A stretch of DNA of 57,499 nt from Candidatus Saccharimonadota bacterium (GTDB taxonomy: Bacteria > Patescibacteriota > Saccharimonadia > Saccharimonadales > Saccharimonadaceae): NCBI GenBank assembly GCA_009785095.1, contig WQXA01000002.1, positions 1-57,499 of the forward strand, written 5' to 3'. The stretch's first letter is position 1. The number at the start of each line of letters is the position of its first letter. Positions 18,718-28,610 of the stretch are shown piece after piece. A program made the position numbers and the translations under genes. Under the pieces are notes generated by a model that was not told the origin of the DNA, made no database searches, and was given only the letters and a program-made list of their open reading frames with translations.

Positions 18718-21700
18718 TCTTTCCCCAGTAAAAACTTTTCAAAATCGATCACGCCGGCTAGGTTGGGCGTGAATTTGTCAATCGTCGGCAGATCGAGCGT
18801 CATAATGCGCAACCAAACTTTTTTCAGTAACTTGATGAATTCGGCCATTTCTTTTTCATCAAAATCCAATTCTAATTTCACTAACTGACCGTCGAGAGGC
18901 TCGACGAATTTCAAAACGCCTTTCTCGGCCGACCAGCCGGCAAACTCGCGGGAATTTTCGATGAGCAGTTTATAAAACATCAGCTGGTGGCGATAGCCGT
19001 GCAATTTGACTTTTTCGTAATCGCTCTGGCCTCGCCAGCCGCGCGGCGCCTTGCCGGTTTTGTAATCGATCAAAACTAATTTCTTCTTTTTCTTATCAAT
19101 GTCGATCAAATCAATCAGGCCGGTCAGTCGCATCTCGCCCACCACCGCATCGAAATGTTGTTCGGTTTTCTGCTGCGGCGTGAAAGTCTTCGTGTGCTCG
19201 GGCAAGAAAACATTCAGCGCGTCCACGCCCTTTTTCAAATAGAATTTTTGATGACTCAAGCTAAGCTCAGCGTTCATAAGAATATTTTCAAAGTCACCGA
19301 TAACGTCCTCGAGCGGCTTGGTTTGCTGGGCGGCCGCCAGATGCGTATGAGCCCATTGCAGCGCGGTGTGGATGGCCGTGCCAAAAATGGCCTGGGGCGA
19401 GCGAGCGGTCGGGAATCTCAGCAAATACTTCAATAAAAATTCTTCCGGCCCACCGCCCATGACATCGATAAATGTGCCAAAATGACTGGCCGATATTTTG
19501 TAATTGGCCAGCCTATCGGAAAGTAGATCGCGCAAATTATCGTCGACTGTGGCCAGCGGCGCATGCCAAGAAACGCTGAGTTGCTCGGCGGCCGTGGCGA
19601 TGCCTCTCGGCGGGAGTTTTTCGGTTTCTAAATCCAAAGTATACTCGAGCGGCAGTAGAGGTTTATCGCCATCAGTCTCGGCCGAAGTCATGGTCAAATA
19701 TTTGCGAGCGCGCGTCAACGCCACAAACAGCAGTCGCAGTCGCTCGTCGTCATTATCACCGCTCAACCGAAACGGCATGTTGTGCGGCCATCCCAACAAA
19801 CTGCCGCGCGTGCGGGTCTTGCTACCCCAAATTTCCGAATTAGCGCCGATGATAAAAACGTGGTCGAATTCCGAACCTTTGGCCTTGTGCGCGGTCAGGA
19901 GCTTGATTCTGGCCTTGGTGGCCAGCGTGAAATTACTGGTCAGCGGTTTGCCTAGTTCATCGATCTCGCGCACGAAATCGAGAAAATCGATCAGCCGCAG
20001 TGATTTATTAGGTCGCCAATCGCGCAAGTGATCCCTCAGCGTCGTTAAATCGGCCAGGAAATTCAAGTAACTCTCAGGCTCGCGATCCAAGGCCTCGGCC
20101 GAGAAGAAATAATTGTAAAGTGGCGAATGGATCTGACCAAACATTTCCTCCAAGATCCCGTCTCCTCCTCGCTTCGCCTCGTCGTCGACCGTCTGGCGGT
20201 TTGGCGCCAGCCCAGGATCTTGGAGTAAAGTTTGGTCAGATCCAATCAACTTATCCAAAATGATTTCGAGCGGTTCGTTTTGCGCTAGTTGAGCGGTTGT
20301 CTGGAGCCAATCGGCGAGCGGCGCGGATTTCTTGTCGGTGGCTAGAACATCCAACCAACCAAGTTTTTTATCATGCGCGGTCAGACTAATGCGCCACAGC
20401 TCGGCCGGCGGAATATTCCACGCCGGGTGCGCCAAAACTTGCGGTAAATACTCGTCCACAATAGCCGTCACACCGCGCGAAATCGCCTCGACCACTAGGC
20501 TGAGATGGATGAGTTGCCGGATCGGCTCACTGCTCAAAACGTCGCGCCGCCGCTCATAATCAACCGCCAAATTTTGCTCAGCCAAGAACGGCAACAAACT
20601 CTCCAACTGTCGGTGGTTTCGGGCGATGACGGCGATAGTTTCAGGATTAGTTTTAGCGTCGATGAGACGGCGGATTTCTCCGGCGACAAAAGCGCTCTCG
20701 GCCTGGCGCGTAGCGGCCGAAACGCGCCGGACTTTGGCCGAATGTTCGACTTTCTTGATTAATTTCTTGGTCGAACCGTCCGCTCCCAAAAGTCGCTCGG
20801 AAATCTGCGCAGCCGCGCGGCGCGCCAAATCCAAAATCGCTTCTCCGCTGCGATAATTTTCGCTCAAAGACACAACAGTCAAGTTCGGAAAACGCACGGC
20901 GAACTGTTGAATATTGCTAATGTCCGCGCCCTGGAATCGATAAATCGCCTGGTCGTCGTCGCCCACCACCATCAAATTCGGCTCGGTATCATAATCGGTC
21001 AATAGGTGGAGCAAGCGCATCTGGGCGTCGTTAGTGTCTTGGAACTCGTCGACCAAAACGTATTGAAAAGTCTCCTGGAGCTCGGATTTCAAATCGGGAT
21101 TTTGCTCGATGGCCGTGATGACGCGCAGGATCATGTCGTCGAAATCATAGAGTCCGCGACGGGGCATTTCGTCCATGTATTTGGCGTAAACTTCCGCGGC
21201 CAACAGCAATTTCTGGCTCAGTTTATCGTCCTTTAGAATCAAATCACCACGCGGGTTTTTGACCGTCCAAGTTTTTTTCCACTCGGTTAGCGGTTTGGTT
21301 TTGTTGGTGGTTTTGGTTTCGTCTAGGGCGCGCCTTAGGCTGCTCCCGAAAACCTCCGCCAAAGTCGGTTCGGCCGAAAATGCTAGGCGCGGCGTCTCGG
21401 CGACTGCCTTTTCGGCCTCGTCCATCAATTCGGCGGCCGCGTCGCACGTGGCGGCTACTATTTTGCCCGCGAAAACTCGGCGCAGCGTCGGCGTGATATT
21501 AGCGCAAAATGCCAAATTTTGCGCTAATAACTCTCGGATCTCGTCGGGCGCGAGACCGGCTTTTTTGAAATCAGAAATCACCCGTGCCAGCTCGCCAAGA
21601 TAAGTCCAGCGGCCGTTCATGGTCGTAGCTAGCGGATTATTGTGCGGCAAACTTTCGAGAATTTCGTTTAGAACCGCCAAAGTCATCAACTCATCAGCCG

Positions 21701-22034
21701 GCCGAAAAAGCGCGCCACCATAAAAATATTCCGGATGACGACTAATAATTTCCGAACCAAAACTATGAAAAGTATGGATGGCGACTTTGTAGGCGTCGCT
21801 GCCGATAATCTGGCTCAGTCGCTCGGTCATATTAGCCGCCGCCGATTCGGTAAAAGTCAAACACAAAATCGATCGCGGATCGGTGTCGGTCTTCTTTAAA
21901 ATATTGGCCACACGCAGCGCGAGTAATTGGGTTTTGCCGGTGCCCGGCCCGGCGATAATCATCAATGAACCATCGATCTGGTTGATGGCTGCTGCCTGCG
22001 CCTCGTTCGGTCTCTTGATACTCACATTAAACAT
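18714..22034 (-). CDS. UvrD/PcrA-family helicase with C-terminal PD-(D/E)XK nuclease
   Basis: 1106 aa. Superfamily I motifs in order: Walker [23 protein letters not shown] (Ia), [12 protein letters not shown] (II), [16 protein letters not shown] (III), SLSENYRSG (IV), [15 protein letters not shown] (V), [11 protein letters not shown] (VI). Near residue 1000, [15 protein letters not shown] is the RecB/Cas4-type nuclease motif. This two-part layout resembles AddA-type recombination nucleases and implies DNA-end processing in repair. Translation of dus is coupled to its stop. Confidence 0.9.
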   Translation of the reverse strand: MFNVSIKRPNEAQAAAINQIDGSLMIIAGPGTGKTQLLALRVANILKKTDTDPRSILCLTFTESAAANMTERLSQIIGSDAYKVAIHTFHSFGSEIISRHPEYFYGGALFRPADELMTLAVLNEILESLPHNNPLATTMNGRWTYLGELARVISDFKKAGLAPDEIRELLAQNLAFCANITPTLRRVFAGKIVAATCDAAAELMDEAEKAVAETPRLAFSAEPTLAEVFGSSLRRALDETKTTNKTKPLTEWKKTWTVKNPRGDLILKDDKLSQKLLLAAEVYAKYMDEMPRRGLYDFDDMILRVITAIEQNPDLKSELQETFQYVLVDEFQDTNDAQMRLLHLLTDYDTEPNLMVVGDDDQAIYRFQGADISNIQQFAVRFPNLTVVSLSENYRSGEAILDLARRAAAQISERLLGADGSTKKLIKKVEHSAKVRRVSAATRQAESAFVAGEIRRLIDAKTNPETIAVIARNHRQLESLLPFLAEQNLAVDYERRRDVLSSEPIRQLIHLSLVVEAISRGVTAIVDEYLPQVLAHPAWNIPPAELWRISLTAHDKKLGWLDVLATDKKSAPLADWLQTTAQLAQNEPLEIILDKLIGSDQTLLQDPGLAPNRQTVDDEAKRGGDGILEEMFGQIHSPLYNYFFSAEALDREPESYLNFLADLTTLRDHLRDWRPNKSLRLIDFLDFVREIDELGKPLTSNFTLATKARIKLLTAHKAKGSEFDHVFIIGANSEIWGSKTRTRGSLLGWPHNMPFRLSGDNDDERLRLLFVALTRARKYLTMTSAETDGDKPLLPLEYTLDLETEKLPPRGIATAAEQLSVSWHAPLATVDDNLRDLLSDRLANYKISASHFGTFIDVMGGGPEEFLLKYLLRFPTARSPQAIFGTAIHTALQWAHTHLAAAQQTKPLEDVIGDFENILMNAELSLSHQKFYLKKGVDALNVFLPEHTKTFTPQQKTEQHFDAVVGEMRLTGLIDLIDIDKKKKKLVLIDYKTGKAPRGWRGQSDYEKVKLHGYRHQLMFYKLLIENSREFAGWSAEKGVLKFVEPLDGQLVKLELDFDEKEMAEFIKLLKKVWLRIMTLDLPTIDKFTPNLAGVIDFEKFLLGKE

Positions 22035-22082
22035 TTTACGCTATTTTGGCGATTTTTGAAAAATATGGTAAAATACATAGCC

Positions 22083-22568
22083 ATGAAGCAACTTTATGCA
22101 GAAGTGAGTCTAGAAAAACACCTCTACGCCATGTTTGGGCTGCGGATTGACATTAAATCGGTGATCGCTAATAAAATTCCGGTCGGCGCCAGCACCGGAG
22201 CGACGGTGTTTCTGTCTGAAAAAGGTCAACTCTATGTTTTCATCATGACGCATGGCGGGCAGAATCTGGGCGATGTCAAGAAAATTCTAGCGCGGATGAA
22301 TTTAAAACCAGAGCAATTTATGCCGCCCAAGGGAGACAACGGTTATTTCGATCGTGTCGCCACGGTAAAGTTCCGCGAAGTTTTCCCCGGTCGCACGCCG
22401 AAAAACGACGGTGACCTAAAGTTTTATCGCACGGTGGCGCCCTACAATCCGGCGTTAGTGCAAATTTCCGAAGTCCAAAACGGCATCATCAAGCAATACG
22501 ACAGCGACGCTGTCGGCCGCTGGCGCCCCGCGATCAAATTCCAATATCGGCGAATTAGGACGAGCTAG
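22083..22568 (+). CDS. Conserved-looking protein of unknown function
   Basis: 161 aa, not recognised. The ATG at 22083 is preferred over upstream in-frame starts because an extended -10 (TGGTAAAAT, 22066-22074) lies eight bases before it. It is a mixed alpha/beta sequence without membrane segments; GASTGATVFLSEKGQLYVFIM suggests a small beta-sheet domain. Codon use matches the core genes. Divergent from the helicase gene. Confidence 0.65.
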   Translation: MKQLYAEVSLEKHLYAMFGLRIDIKSVIANKIPVGASTGATVFLSEKGQLYVFIMTHGGQNLGDVKKILARMNLKPEQFMPPKGDNGYFDRVATVKFREVFPGRTPKNDGDLKFYRTVAPYNPALVQISEVQNGIIKQYDSDAVGRWRPAIKFQYRRIRTS

Positions 22569-22601
22569 CGATATTTTAGTTTTGTGATTAAAATTTAGCA
22601 C

Positions 22602-22631
22602 TTGACAAATGTGCATGGGGGGGGGTATACT
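22602..22631 (+). promoter_or_regulatory. Sigma70 promoter with G9 run in the -35/-10 spacer
   Basis: TTGACA (22602-22607) and TATACT (22626-22631) are 18 bases apart. The last nine spacer bases are G9 (22617-22625), touching the -10. Eight G would give the optimal 17-base spacer; ten would give 19. Tract-length change should set promoter strength, as in known phase-variable promoters of other bacteria. Confidence 0.8.
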
Positions 22632-22660
22632 CTCAGGGTAAGTTAATTAGGAGAGAGCAT

Positions 22661-22927
22661 ATGAGCCCCGAAGCACAAGGTGACAGGAAACCAAGACAAA
22701 GACCAAATAGGAAACGTGGACGAAAAGATCCTGTAGCGGCAGCCATGGCTGCAAGAATTAGCGGGGCGGCTGGCGGTTTGGGTATTGTTGATGGGGTTCG
22801 TGCGGATGATCAGACAAAGCGGAATGAGGCTGCCGCAGCAGCAAGAGCGGAGGCGGATCGCGTGAGAAGGATGAGTTTCGCAGAACAGGAAGCCCATTAT
22901 GCAGAACTGTACAGTCACCTGTGGTAG
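22661..22927 (+). CDS. Small basic orphan protein under a G9-spacer promoter
   Basis: 88 aa, not recognised. GGAGAG lies six bases before the ATG. The N-terminal 30 residues are highly basic and disordered (MSPEAQGDRKPRQRPNRKRG), followed by an alanine- and charge-rich helical part. There is no signal or membrane segment. The basic N-terminus resembles the openings of the genes at 48327 and 54078. Expression should depend on G-run length in its promoter. Confidence 0.7.
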   Translation: MSPEAQGDRKPRQRPNRKRGRKDPVAAAMAARISGAAGGLGIVDGVRADDQTKRNEAAAAARAEADRVRRMSFAEQEAHYAELYSHLW

Positions 22928-22934
22928 CGATCAG

Positions 22935-23396
22935 TTACTCAACCGTCTCAGCGACCAACTCCCCGCCGATTTTCTCGATGTCGGCTAGGCCGTGTAGATC
23001 GATTATGTTGGTGAATCCGGCTTTTTCTAAAATCTCAGTCGCTCGCGCTGAGCGGGCGCCGCTGCGGCAATGCAAATAAATTTTGCTGTCGTGCGGCAGG
23101 TCGGGCAATTCGCCGGCCTCGATATCTTCGATCGGCCAATTCTCCGCCCCGACGAAATAGCCGGCCGCGTACTCGTCGCTGCGGCGCACGTCGTAAAATT
23201 TGGCGCCGCTCGCGATATCGTCCTGGATCTGCTCGAAAGTCAACTCCGGCGTGGCGGCGGCTCCTTTTTCGGACACACCGGCTACTTCGGCCGGCGCTCT
23301 CTCGGTCGATTCTTCCCCGCCGCGCCCTAGTGATACGCCCACAATCACCCCGCCGGCTACTGTGACGATGGCGATGACGATGATAATTTTGCGCAT
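22935..23396 (-). CDS. Membrane-anchored rhodanese-domain protein
   Basis: 153 aa. An N-terminal hydrophobic helix (residues about 4-24, KIIIVIAIVTVAGGVIVGVS) anchors it; a low-complexity linker follows, then a rhodanese domain with the active-site loop CRSGARSA and DVRRSDEYAAGYF. Rhodaneses carry sulfur on the loop cysteine; here the domain would face outside the membrane. AAAGGAAAAG precedes the ATG. Confidence 0.85.
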   Translation of the reverse strand: MRKIIIVIAIVTVAGGVIVGVSLGRGGEESTERAPAEVAGVSEKGAAATPELTFEQIQDDIASGAKFYDVRRSDEYAAGYFVGAENWPIEDIEAGELPDLPHDSKIYLHCRSGARSARATEILEKAGFTNIIDLHGLADIEKIGGELVAETVE

Positions 23397-23408
23397 CTTT
23401 TCCTTTCT

Positions 23409-23699
23409 TTAATGGCTCAGAGCCACGATAGCAATGACGCCGACCACGACCCACATTGTGTTAGTGGCGGCCGACGGGTAGGCTTTGCGGATCAGAGCCA
23501 ACACCAATAAACCGCTACCGCCGATAATGTTTAGTGTCTGATACAGATACGATTGAGCGGAAACCACGTCCGAGCTAACGAGGATGTAGGCGCTGACCAG
23601 AGACAGAGCGCCGATCCAACCAAGAACGTCACCGATCAGGAGTCGCCGATTATCCCGGCTGCTATCGGGTTTGTGATGATGCAAAGGATGATAACGCAT
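23409..23699 (-). CDS. Small membrane protein, CBU_0592-like
   Basis: 96 aa with three hydrophobic segments (about 23-42, 51-67, 77-94). DVLGWIGALSLVSAYILVSS and SYLYQTLNIIGG follow the pattern of the CBU_0592 family of small bacterial membrane proteins of unknown function. Probably co-transcribed with the rhodanese gene 12 bases downstream. Confidence 0.65.
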   Translation of the reverse strand: MRYHPLHHHKPDSSRDNRRLLIGDVLGWIGALSLVSAYILVSSDVVSAQSYLYQTLNIIGGSGLLVLALIRKAYPSAATNTMWVVVGVIAIVALSH

Positions 23700-23773
23700 A
23701 CGATAGCCATTGTATCACTTCTATTTGAAAACGAAAAATGTTATAATGGTAAGAACATATCTAAGGAGGGATA

Positions 23774-24526
23774 ATGAATGAAAAACCGATCCTAGCGGCT
23801 AAGCGCTTGACCAAAATTTACGGCAAGAAATCACTCGAGGTCAAGGCGCTCGACGGAGTCAATCTAGAGATCAATCGCGGCGAAAGCATGGCGATTATCG
23901 GCAAAAGTGGTTCCGGCAAAAGCACACTGATGCATATCTTGGCGTTCCTCGATACACCGACGTCGGGTGTGATCGAGATTAACGGTAAAAACGCCACCAA
24001 ACTAAAGACACGCCAAGTCAACCGGTTGCGCAATCGGCGATTCGGTTTCGTCTTCCAACAATTCTTTATGAACGCGCGCGACACAGTGCTAAACAACGTC
24101 ATGTTGCCGCTGAAAATCGCCGGTATCAGGAAATCCGAGCGCAAGCGCCGCGCTATGGAAGTGCTCGAGATCGTGGAATTGACCGACAAAGCCAAAACGC
24201 GAGCCAACGATCTGTCCGGCGGCCAAAAGCAACGAGTTTGCATCGCGCGAGCCTTGGTCAACAATCCAGCGGTGATTTTCGCCGACGAGCCGACCGGCAA
24301 TCTCGACTCGGTTACCGGCGCTGCGGTGGAAAATCTGCTGTTTAAACTCAACAAAGAAAAAGGCATCACGCTGATTATCGTGACGCATGATGCTGATCTC
24401 GCGGCGCGCTGTGATCGGCAAATTTATCTAAAGGACGGCAAGATCATAAAAAGTCCCGTGTCCAGTGGAGTAAAAACCGTGAGTCCACCCGGCAAACGGG
24501 GCGTAAAAAAAGGAGGCCGCATATGA
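23774..24526 (+). CDS. ABC transporter ATP-binding protein, MacB/LolD type
   Basis: 250 aa. Walker A is IGKSGSGKST, the Q-loop is VFQQFFMNARD, the signature is LSGGQKQRVCIARAL, Walker B is VIFADEPTGNLDS, and the H-loop is IIVTHD. TATAAT at about 23742 and AAGGAGG before the ATG give a leadered mRNA. It overlaps the permease gene, forming a two-gene exporter or mechanotransmission complex. Confidence 0.95.
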   Translation: MNEKPILAAKRLTKIYGKKSLEVKALDGVNLEINRGESMAIIGKSGSGKSTLMHILAFLDTPTSGVIEINGKNATKLKTRQVNRLRNRRFGFVFQQFFMNARDTVLNNVMLPLKIAGIRKSERKRRAMEVLEIVELTDKAKTRANDLSGGQKQRVCIARALVNNPAVIFADEPTGNLDSVTGAAVENLLFKLNKEKGITLIIVTHDADLAARCDRQIYLKDGKIIKSPVSSGVKTVSPPGKRGVKKGGRI

Positions 24527-25854
24527 AACTTCTCGATATCATCAAGAGCGCCAACGCAAATCTCTTGCGCAACAAAGGCCGAACCTTTTTGACGATTTTG
24601 GCAGTTTTCGTCGGTTCGTTCACCATCATTCTGACGAGTGGTATTCGCACCGGCGTCAACAGCTACATCGACACGCAAATGAATAACGCCGGCGGCGAGA
24701 ATGTGCTGGAAATTAGCTCGTCGGCAATGAGTGAGGCGATGGAAGGTAGCATGATGGGCGGCTCGTCTGCACCGAAAAAATACGACCCCAGCAGGAGCCC
24801 GATATCCACCACTGGCATGGCTATCACAGGCGAGCAGCTAAACAAAGCCCGCAAAATTAACAACATCGAATCGGTCAGTCCGTTCATCATGACGAGGATG
24901 ACTTCGATGATTCCGATCGGCGTGGCCATCAAATACGCGGTCGGGGTCAATGGCGAAAAGTACGAATTCGATGTGCGCAGCTCGATCGACGGGGTTAATT
25001 TGGACATCCGCGAGGGCACGAAGTTGGACAACCAAACAAAAGAACGCCAAATCGCCATCGGGATGGATTATGTGGCGGCCTTTGGATTCAAGGACGACAA
25101 GGACGCCATAGGCAAAGAACTAACGATCTACGTTCTAGATCGCGGTCGCCCGGGCAAATTGGTACCGATCAAAGCCAAAATCGTGGCCGTTCTTAACAAA
25201 TCGATTTTGACCATGAGCGGCGGCTCGGTCAACGACAGCTTAGCCAGGGCGATGTTAGATGCCGCTAGCCAGAATTTACAGGACAATTTCCGCCAAATGT
25301 ACACGATGGCTACGGCACAACTCAAACCCAACCTGAGCGACGCCGAGCTCGACAAAATCAAGGATCAACTAAAAGAAATCGGCCTGTCCGGCATGACCGC
25401 GGAAGAAGAAGTCGGCATGATCAAGGCGTTCTTTGACGCGATTATTTTGGTGTTCACGATCTTTGGCGGTATCGCTCTACTGGCCGCCAGCATCGGTATC
25501 ATCAACACACTGTTTATGGCGGTCCAAGAACGCACGCGCGAAATCGGCCTAATGAAAGCTATGGGTCTCGGCCGAAGCAAAATCTTTCTGATGTTTAGCA
25601 TCGAAGCCATCTCACTCGGTTTCTGGGGCTCGGCGCTCGGCGTCGGCGTGGCTTACTTGGTCAAAATGATACTCAATCCATTAGCGGCCGACACTTTCCT
25701 AAAAGACCTACCCGGCTTTAATTTGATGAAGTTCGACCTCGTGCTGTTGCTGCTATTGGTCGCTCTGGTGATGGCGATCGCCTTTTTGGCCGGCACCCTA
25801 CCCGCCCGCCGGGCCGCTAGAAAAGACCCCATTGAGGCGCTCCGGTACGAATAG
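24523..25854 (+). CDS. ABC transporter permease, MacB/FtsX type
   Basis: 443 aa. One N-terminal helix (about 19-40), a large extracytoplasmic MacB-like domain (about 45-295), then three C-terminal helices in the FtsX domain (IFGGIALLAASIGIINTLFM, and two later). The motif RTREIGLMKAMGL between helices is characteristic. It partners the ATPase upstream; likely exports a peptide, lipid or lipoprotein-like cargo. Confidence 0.93.
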   Translation: MKLLDIIKSANANLLRNKGRTFLTILAVFVGSFTIILTSGIRTGVNSYIDTQMNNAGGENVLEISSSAMSEAMEGSMMGGSSAPKKYDPSRSPISTTGMAITGEQLNKARKINNIESVSPFIMTRMTSMIPIGVAIKYAVGVNGEKYEFDVRSSIDGVNLDIREGTKLDNQTKERQIAIGMDYVAAFGFKDDKDAIGKELTIYVLDRGRPGKLVPIKAKIVAVLNKSILTMSGGSVNDSLARAMLDAASQNLQDNFRQMYTMATAQLKPNLSDAELDKIKDQLKEIGLSGMTAEEEVGMIKAFFDAIILVFTIFGGIALLAASIGIINTLFMAVQERTREIGLMKAMGLGRSKIFLMFSIEAISLGFWGSALGVGVAYLVKMILNPLAADTFLKDLPGFNLMKFDLVLLLLLVALVMAIAFLAGTLPARRAARKDPIEALRYE

Positions 25855-25868
25855 CTACCGCGACAAAA

Positions 25869-26366
25869 TCATTGATCGTCGTACCGCGGTTTTTCTTCTG
25901 AAATCATTTCGAATGATACGTCGGCATTTTTGAAAATGTCGGCGGTTTCTGACTTGCCGTGATAATCGTGTTGGACGACGACGCGTTTGACGCCGGCGTT
26001 CACGATCAGCATGGCGCAATTTCTGCACGGAGTCATTCGACAATAAAAAGTGGCGCCGTCGATCGACACACCGTTTTTGGCCGCTTGGCAGATGGCGTTG
26101 GCTTCGGCGTGGGCGGTTCGCATGCAATGTTTGGATTTCGAACCGTCTTCGTGGGTTATTTCTTTCATGAGGTGCCCAACGTCATCGCAATGTGGCGATC
26201 CTTTCGGGCTGCCGACGTAACCCGTCGAGAGTATTACTTTGTCGCGAGCGATAACGCAACCGCTCCGGCCGCGATCGCAGGTGGCGCGCTTGCTCACGGC
26301 GTCCATAATTTCCATAAAATATTCTTCCCAAGTCGGTCGAATGTACACGTTGGTTTTCTTTGGCAT
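25869..26366 (-). CDS. dCMP/cytidine deaminase family protein
   Basis: 165 aa. Zinc site: HAEANAIC (His and catalytic Glu) and CRMTPCRNC (two Cys), matching dCMP deaminase. It would convert dCMP to dUMP, the thymidylate synthase substrate, fitting thyA, tmk and folA at the right end of the window. AAGGAGG precedes the ATG. Confidence 0.9.
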   Translation of the reverse strand: MPKKTNVYIRPTWEEYFMEIMDAVSKRATCDRGRSGCVIARDKVILSTGYVGSPKGSPHCDDVGHLMKEITHEDGSKSKHCMRTAHAEANAICQAAKNGVSIDGATFYCRMTPCRNCAMLIVNAGVKRVVVQHDYHGKSETADIFKNADVSFEMISEEKPRYDDQ

Positions 26367-26452
26367 AGTCCTCCTTTTCGTTATTTATTCTAACACAAAA
26401 TGTGGTAGAATGTTATTAGCCAGAGGTGACATTATGGTAAACAAAGGTCAAT

Positions 26453-27133
26453 ATGAAAATTAGTAAAAGCACGCTTTTCATGATAGTCGTGGCCTTGTCG
26501 GTGACGGTTTTGATCGTCAGCAACATCGCTAGCACCAAATTGTTCGATTTTTTCGGGACGGGTTTGGTTTGGGACGGCGGCGCGATTTTGTTTCCTTTAG
26601 CGTATGTTTTGGGCGACGTAGTGGTGGAAATTTACGGTTTCAAAGTAGCGCGCAAAATCGTGTTGGTGACTTTCGCGATGAATTTGCTGGCGGTTTTGGC
26701 GCTCTGGATTGTGCAGATTTTGCCGCCGGGCGTTGGTTGGGGCAACCAAGCGGCCTACGAAGCCATCATCGGTTTCATGCCGCGATTGGTGGCCGGCAGC
26801 CTAGTGGCCTACGCCGTCGGCCAGATCGCCAATGCGTTTGTTTTCGCCAAAATCAAGGTCGCCACCAAAGGCCGCCGATTGTGGCTCAGAGCGCTCGGAT
26901 CGAGCCTCGTCGGCAACCTCATCGACACGCTGATTTTTGTGAGCGTCGCTTTTTACGGCGTGATTTCTCCCGTCCAATTCGTCGGCCTAATCTGCATCGC
27001 CTACGCTACAAAAATGATCGGCGAAACGCTGCTGCTACCGGTGACATACCGCGCGGTCAAATTCATGAAAAAAGTCACGGGCGATGATCATTATGATAAA
27101 AAACTAAGGTTGCGCAATGTCTTTTTCAAATGA
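26453..27133 (+). CDS. Queuosine precursor transporter (YhhQ/VUT family)
   Basis: 226 aa, six hydrophobic helices. VSNIASTKLFDFFG, GAILFPLAYVLGDVVVEIYG and GSSLVGNLIDTLIFVSVAFYG are hallmark segments of the YhhQ/QPTR family. It overlaps tgt by 17 bases, and the pairing strongly supports import of a queuosine precursor base for tRNA modification. Confidence 0.9.
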   Translation: MKISKSTLFMIVVALSVTVLIVSNIASTKLFDFFGTGLVWDGGAILFPLAYVLGDVVVEIYGFKVARKIVLVTFAMNLLAVLALWIVQILPPGVGWGNQAAYEAIIGFMPRLVAGSLVAYAVGQIANAFVFAKIKVATKGRRLWLRALGSSLVGNLIDTLIFVSVAFYGVISPVQFVGLICIAYATKMIGETLLLPVTYRAVKFMKKVTGDDHYDKKLRLRNVFFK

Positions 27134-28610
27134 TCGGAAAGATCCGAGAGCGGAAGAATTTTTTAGTTTTGAAATAACAGCTCGGTACGGTGATTTGGCG
27201 CGGGCGGGGGTGATCCACGCGCCGCATGGTTCGATTGAGACACCGACGTTTACGGTGGTGGGCACGCACGCGGCGGTGAAATGTTTGACGCCGAACGACC
27301 TAAGGGCGGTTGGTGTGCAGGTGATGCTGAGCAACGGTTATCACCTGCTCCGGCGGGCGGTTATGATCGATGCGGCCGGCGGTCTCGCGGAATTCAACGG
27401 CTGGCGCGCGCCGACGATGACCGATAGCGGCGGCTTTCAAATCATGTCGCTCGGCTCGGGACTAGGCAAAATTGTGTCGATGAGTGAAGAGGACGGCGCT
27501 ATTTCGAGCAACGTTTTTTCTTCATCGTCGGCTCGATCCGAGCAATCCGAGCCGGACGACATCCCCATGCTTGATAAATCAAGCGGGGGCCCTGTCGTTC
27601 GGTCGGCTTCATCGGCTCTTCGCGCGAATGAATATGATTCAGAAAAAAATTGCTCGAACGCGCCTGGCAGAGCTCGAAACTTAACAGAAGTCGATGACGA
27701 GGGCGTGACTTTTCGCGATCCGTATCACGGGCGGATTGTCAAATTCACGCCGGAGCTGTCTATCGCGACGCAGCACAAAATCGGCGCTGACGTGATGATG
27801 GCTTTTGATGAGCTGACTTCGTTTGGCGATGATTACGATTACAATGTGGAAAGTTTAGAGCGGACGCGAATTTGGGCGGAGCGCAGTTTGCGCGAACATG
27901 TACGACAGGCAAATCTGCGGCGCGGCAAACCATACCAAGCATTATTCGGCGTCCTCCAAGGCGGCCGCTGGCAGGATTTACGCGAAAAAGCCGCGCACGA
28001 TCTCGCGGCGATGCGAATCCGCGGCGCGGAATTTGACGGTTTTGGTTTGGGCGGCGCTTTTGAAAAGGAACGCCTGGGCGAAACTATTAAATGGATGACG
28101 CGGATTTTGCCGGAGAACAAACCGCGGCATTTGCTCGGCCTGAGCAAACCCGACGATATTTTTGTCGGCGTCGAAAATGGTTGCGATACGTTCGATTGCG
28201 TGGCGCCGACGCGCGAGGCGCGGCACGGGCGAATTTATACTTTGGATGGTGATATCAACTTGCGCCGCAGTGAATTCGCGAGCGACGAACGACCGCTCGA
28301 TCCGGAATGTGATTGCCCGGCTTGTTGTCCTATTCGTCATTGCGAGGAGCCGAGGGCGACGCGGCAATCTAGTGGATTGCTTCGCGGTGCTCGCAATGAC
28401 AATAATTATTTCTCTCGTGCCACATTGCGCGCCATGCTCAAATCATCCGAACCGGACGAAAAGGCTCGCGCCCTTTCCCTACTTTCCAGGCATAACGTGC
28501 GTTTTATTATTCGGTTGACCGAGCAAATTCGGGCGTCGATCATTGACGGAACTTTTGATGAATTAAAAAGCTTTTGGCTGAAACGATATTATGGTACAAT
28601 AAAGTCATGA
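27117..28610 (+). CDS. tgt: Queuine tRNA-ribosyltransferase with two in-frame repeat insertions
   Basis: 497 aa against about 370-380 usually. TGT exchanges guanine 34 of certain tRNAs for a 7-deazaguanine base. The nucleophile motif DSGGFQ is present, as are FDELTSFGDDYDYN, GVLQGG, LGLSKPDDIFVGVENGCDTFDC and the zinc ligands CDCPAC with a later His. The excess length is two insertions: about 70 residues after MSLGSGLGKI from a 158-bp palindrome (27503-27660) and about 25 residues after the zinc cysteines from a 65-bp palindrome (28336-28400). Both keep the frame. Confidence 0.9.
   Translation: MSFSNDRKDPRAEEFFSFEITARYGDLARAGVIHAPHGSIETPTFTVVGTHAAVKCLTPNDLRAVGVQVMLSNGYHLLRRAVMIDAAGGLAEFNGWRAPTMTDSGGFQIMSLGSGLGKIVSMSEEDGAISSNVFSSSSARSEQSEPDDIPMLDKSSGGPVVRSASSALRANEYDSEKNCSNAPGRARNLTEVDDEGVTFRDPYHGRIVKFTPELSIATQHKIGADVMMAFDELTSFGDDYDYNVESLERTRIWAERSLREHVRQANLRRGKPYQALFGVLQGGRWQDLREKAAHDLAAMRIRGAEFDGFGLGGAFEKERLGETIKWMTRILPENKPRHLLGLSKPDDIFVGVENGCDTFDCVAPTREARHGRIYTLDGDINLRRSEFASDERPLDPECDCPACCPIRHCEEPRATRQSSGLLRGARNDNNYFSRATLRAMLKSSEPDEKARALSLLSRHNVRFIIRLTEQIRASIIDGTFDELKSFWLKRYYGTIKS
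27503..27660. repeat. 158-bp palindromic element within tgt
   Basis: The ends TTCGAGCAACGTTTTTTCT and AGAAAAAAATTGCTCGAA are inverted repeats. The centre is a hairpin, GCTTGAT AA ATCAAGC (about 27570-27585), with C- and G-runs outside it. Intermediate arm segments pair imperfectly. It is translated as a serine-rich insertion. Confidence 0.7.
28336..28400. repeat. 65-bp palindromic element within tgt
   Basis: It begins GTCATTGCGAG and ends CTCGCAATGAC, with an inner GCAATC/GATTGC pair. It is the same family and length as 42076-42140 in recR. It is translated as RHCEEPRATRQS, a peptide seen where this element class is read through. Confidence 0.85.
28595..28600 (+). promoter_or_regulatory. -10 box of AI-2E-type permease gene, leaderless
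   Basis: Extended -10 TGGTACAAT within the end of tgt, with exactly six bases before the ATG at 28607. Confidence 0.55.
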
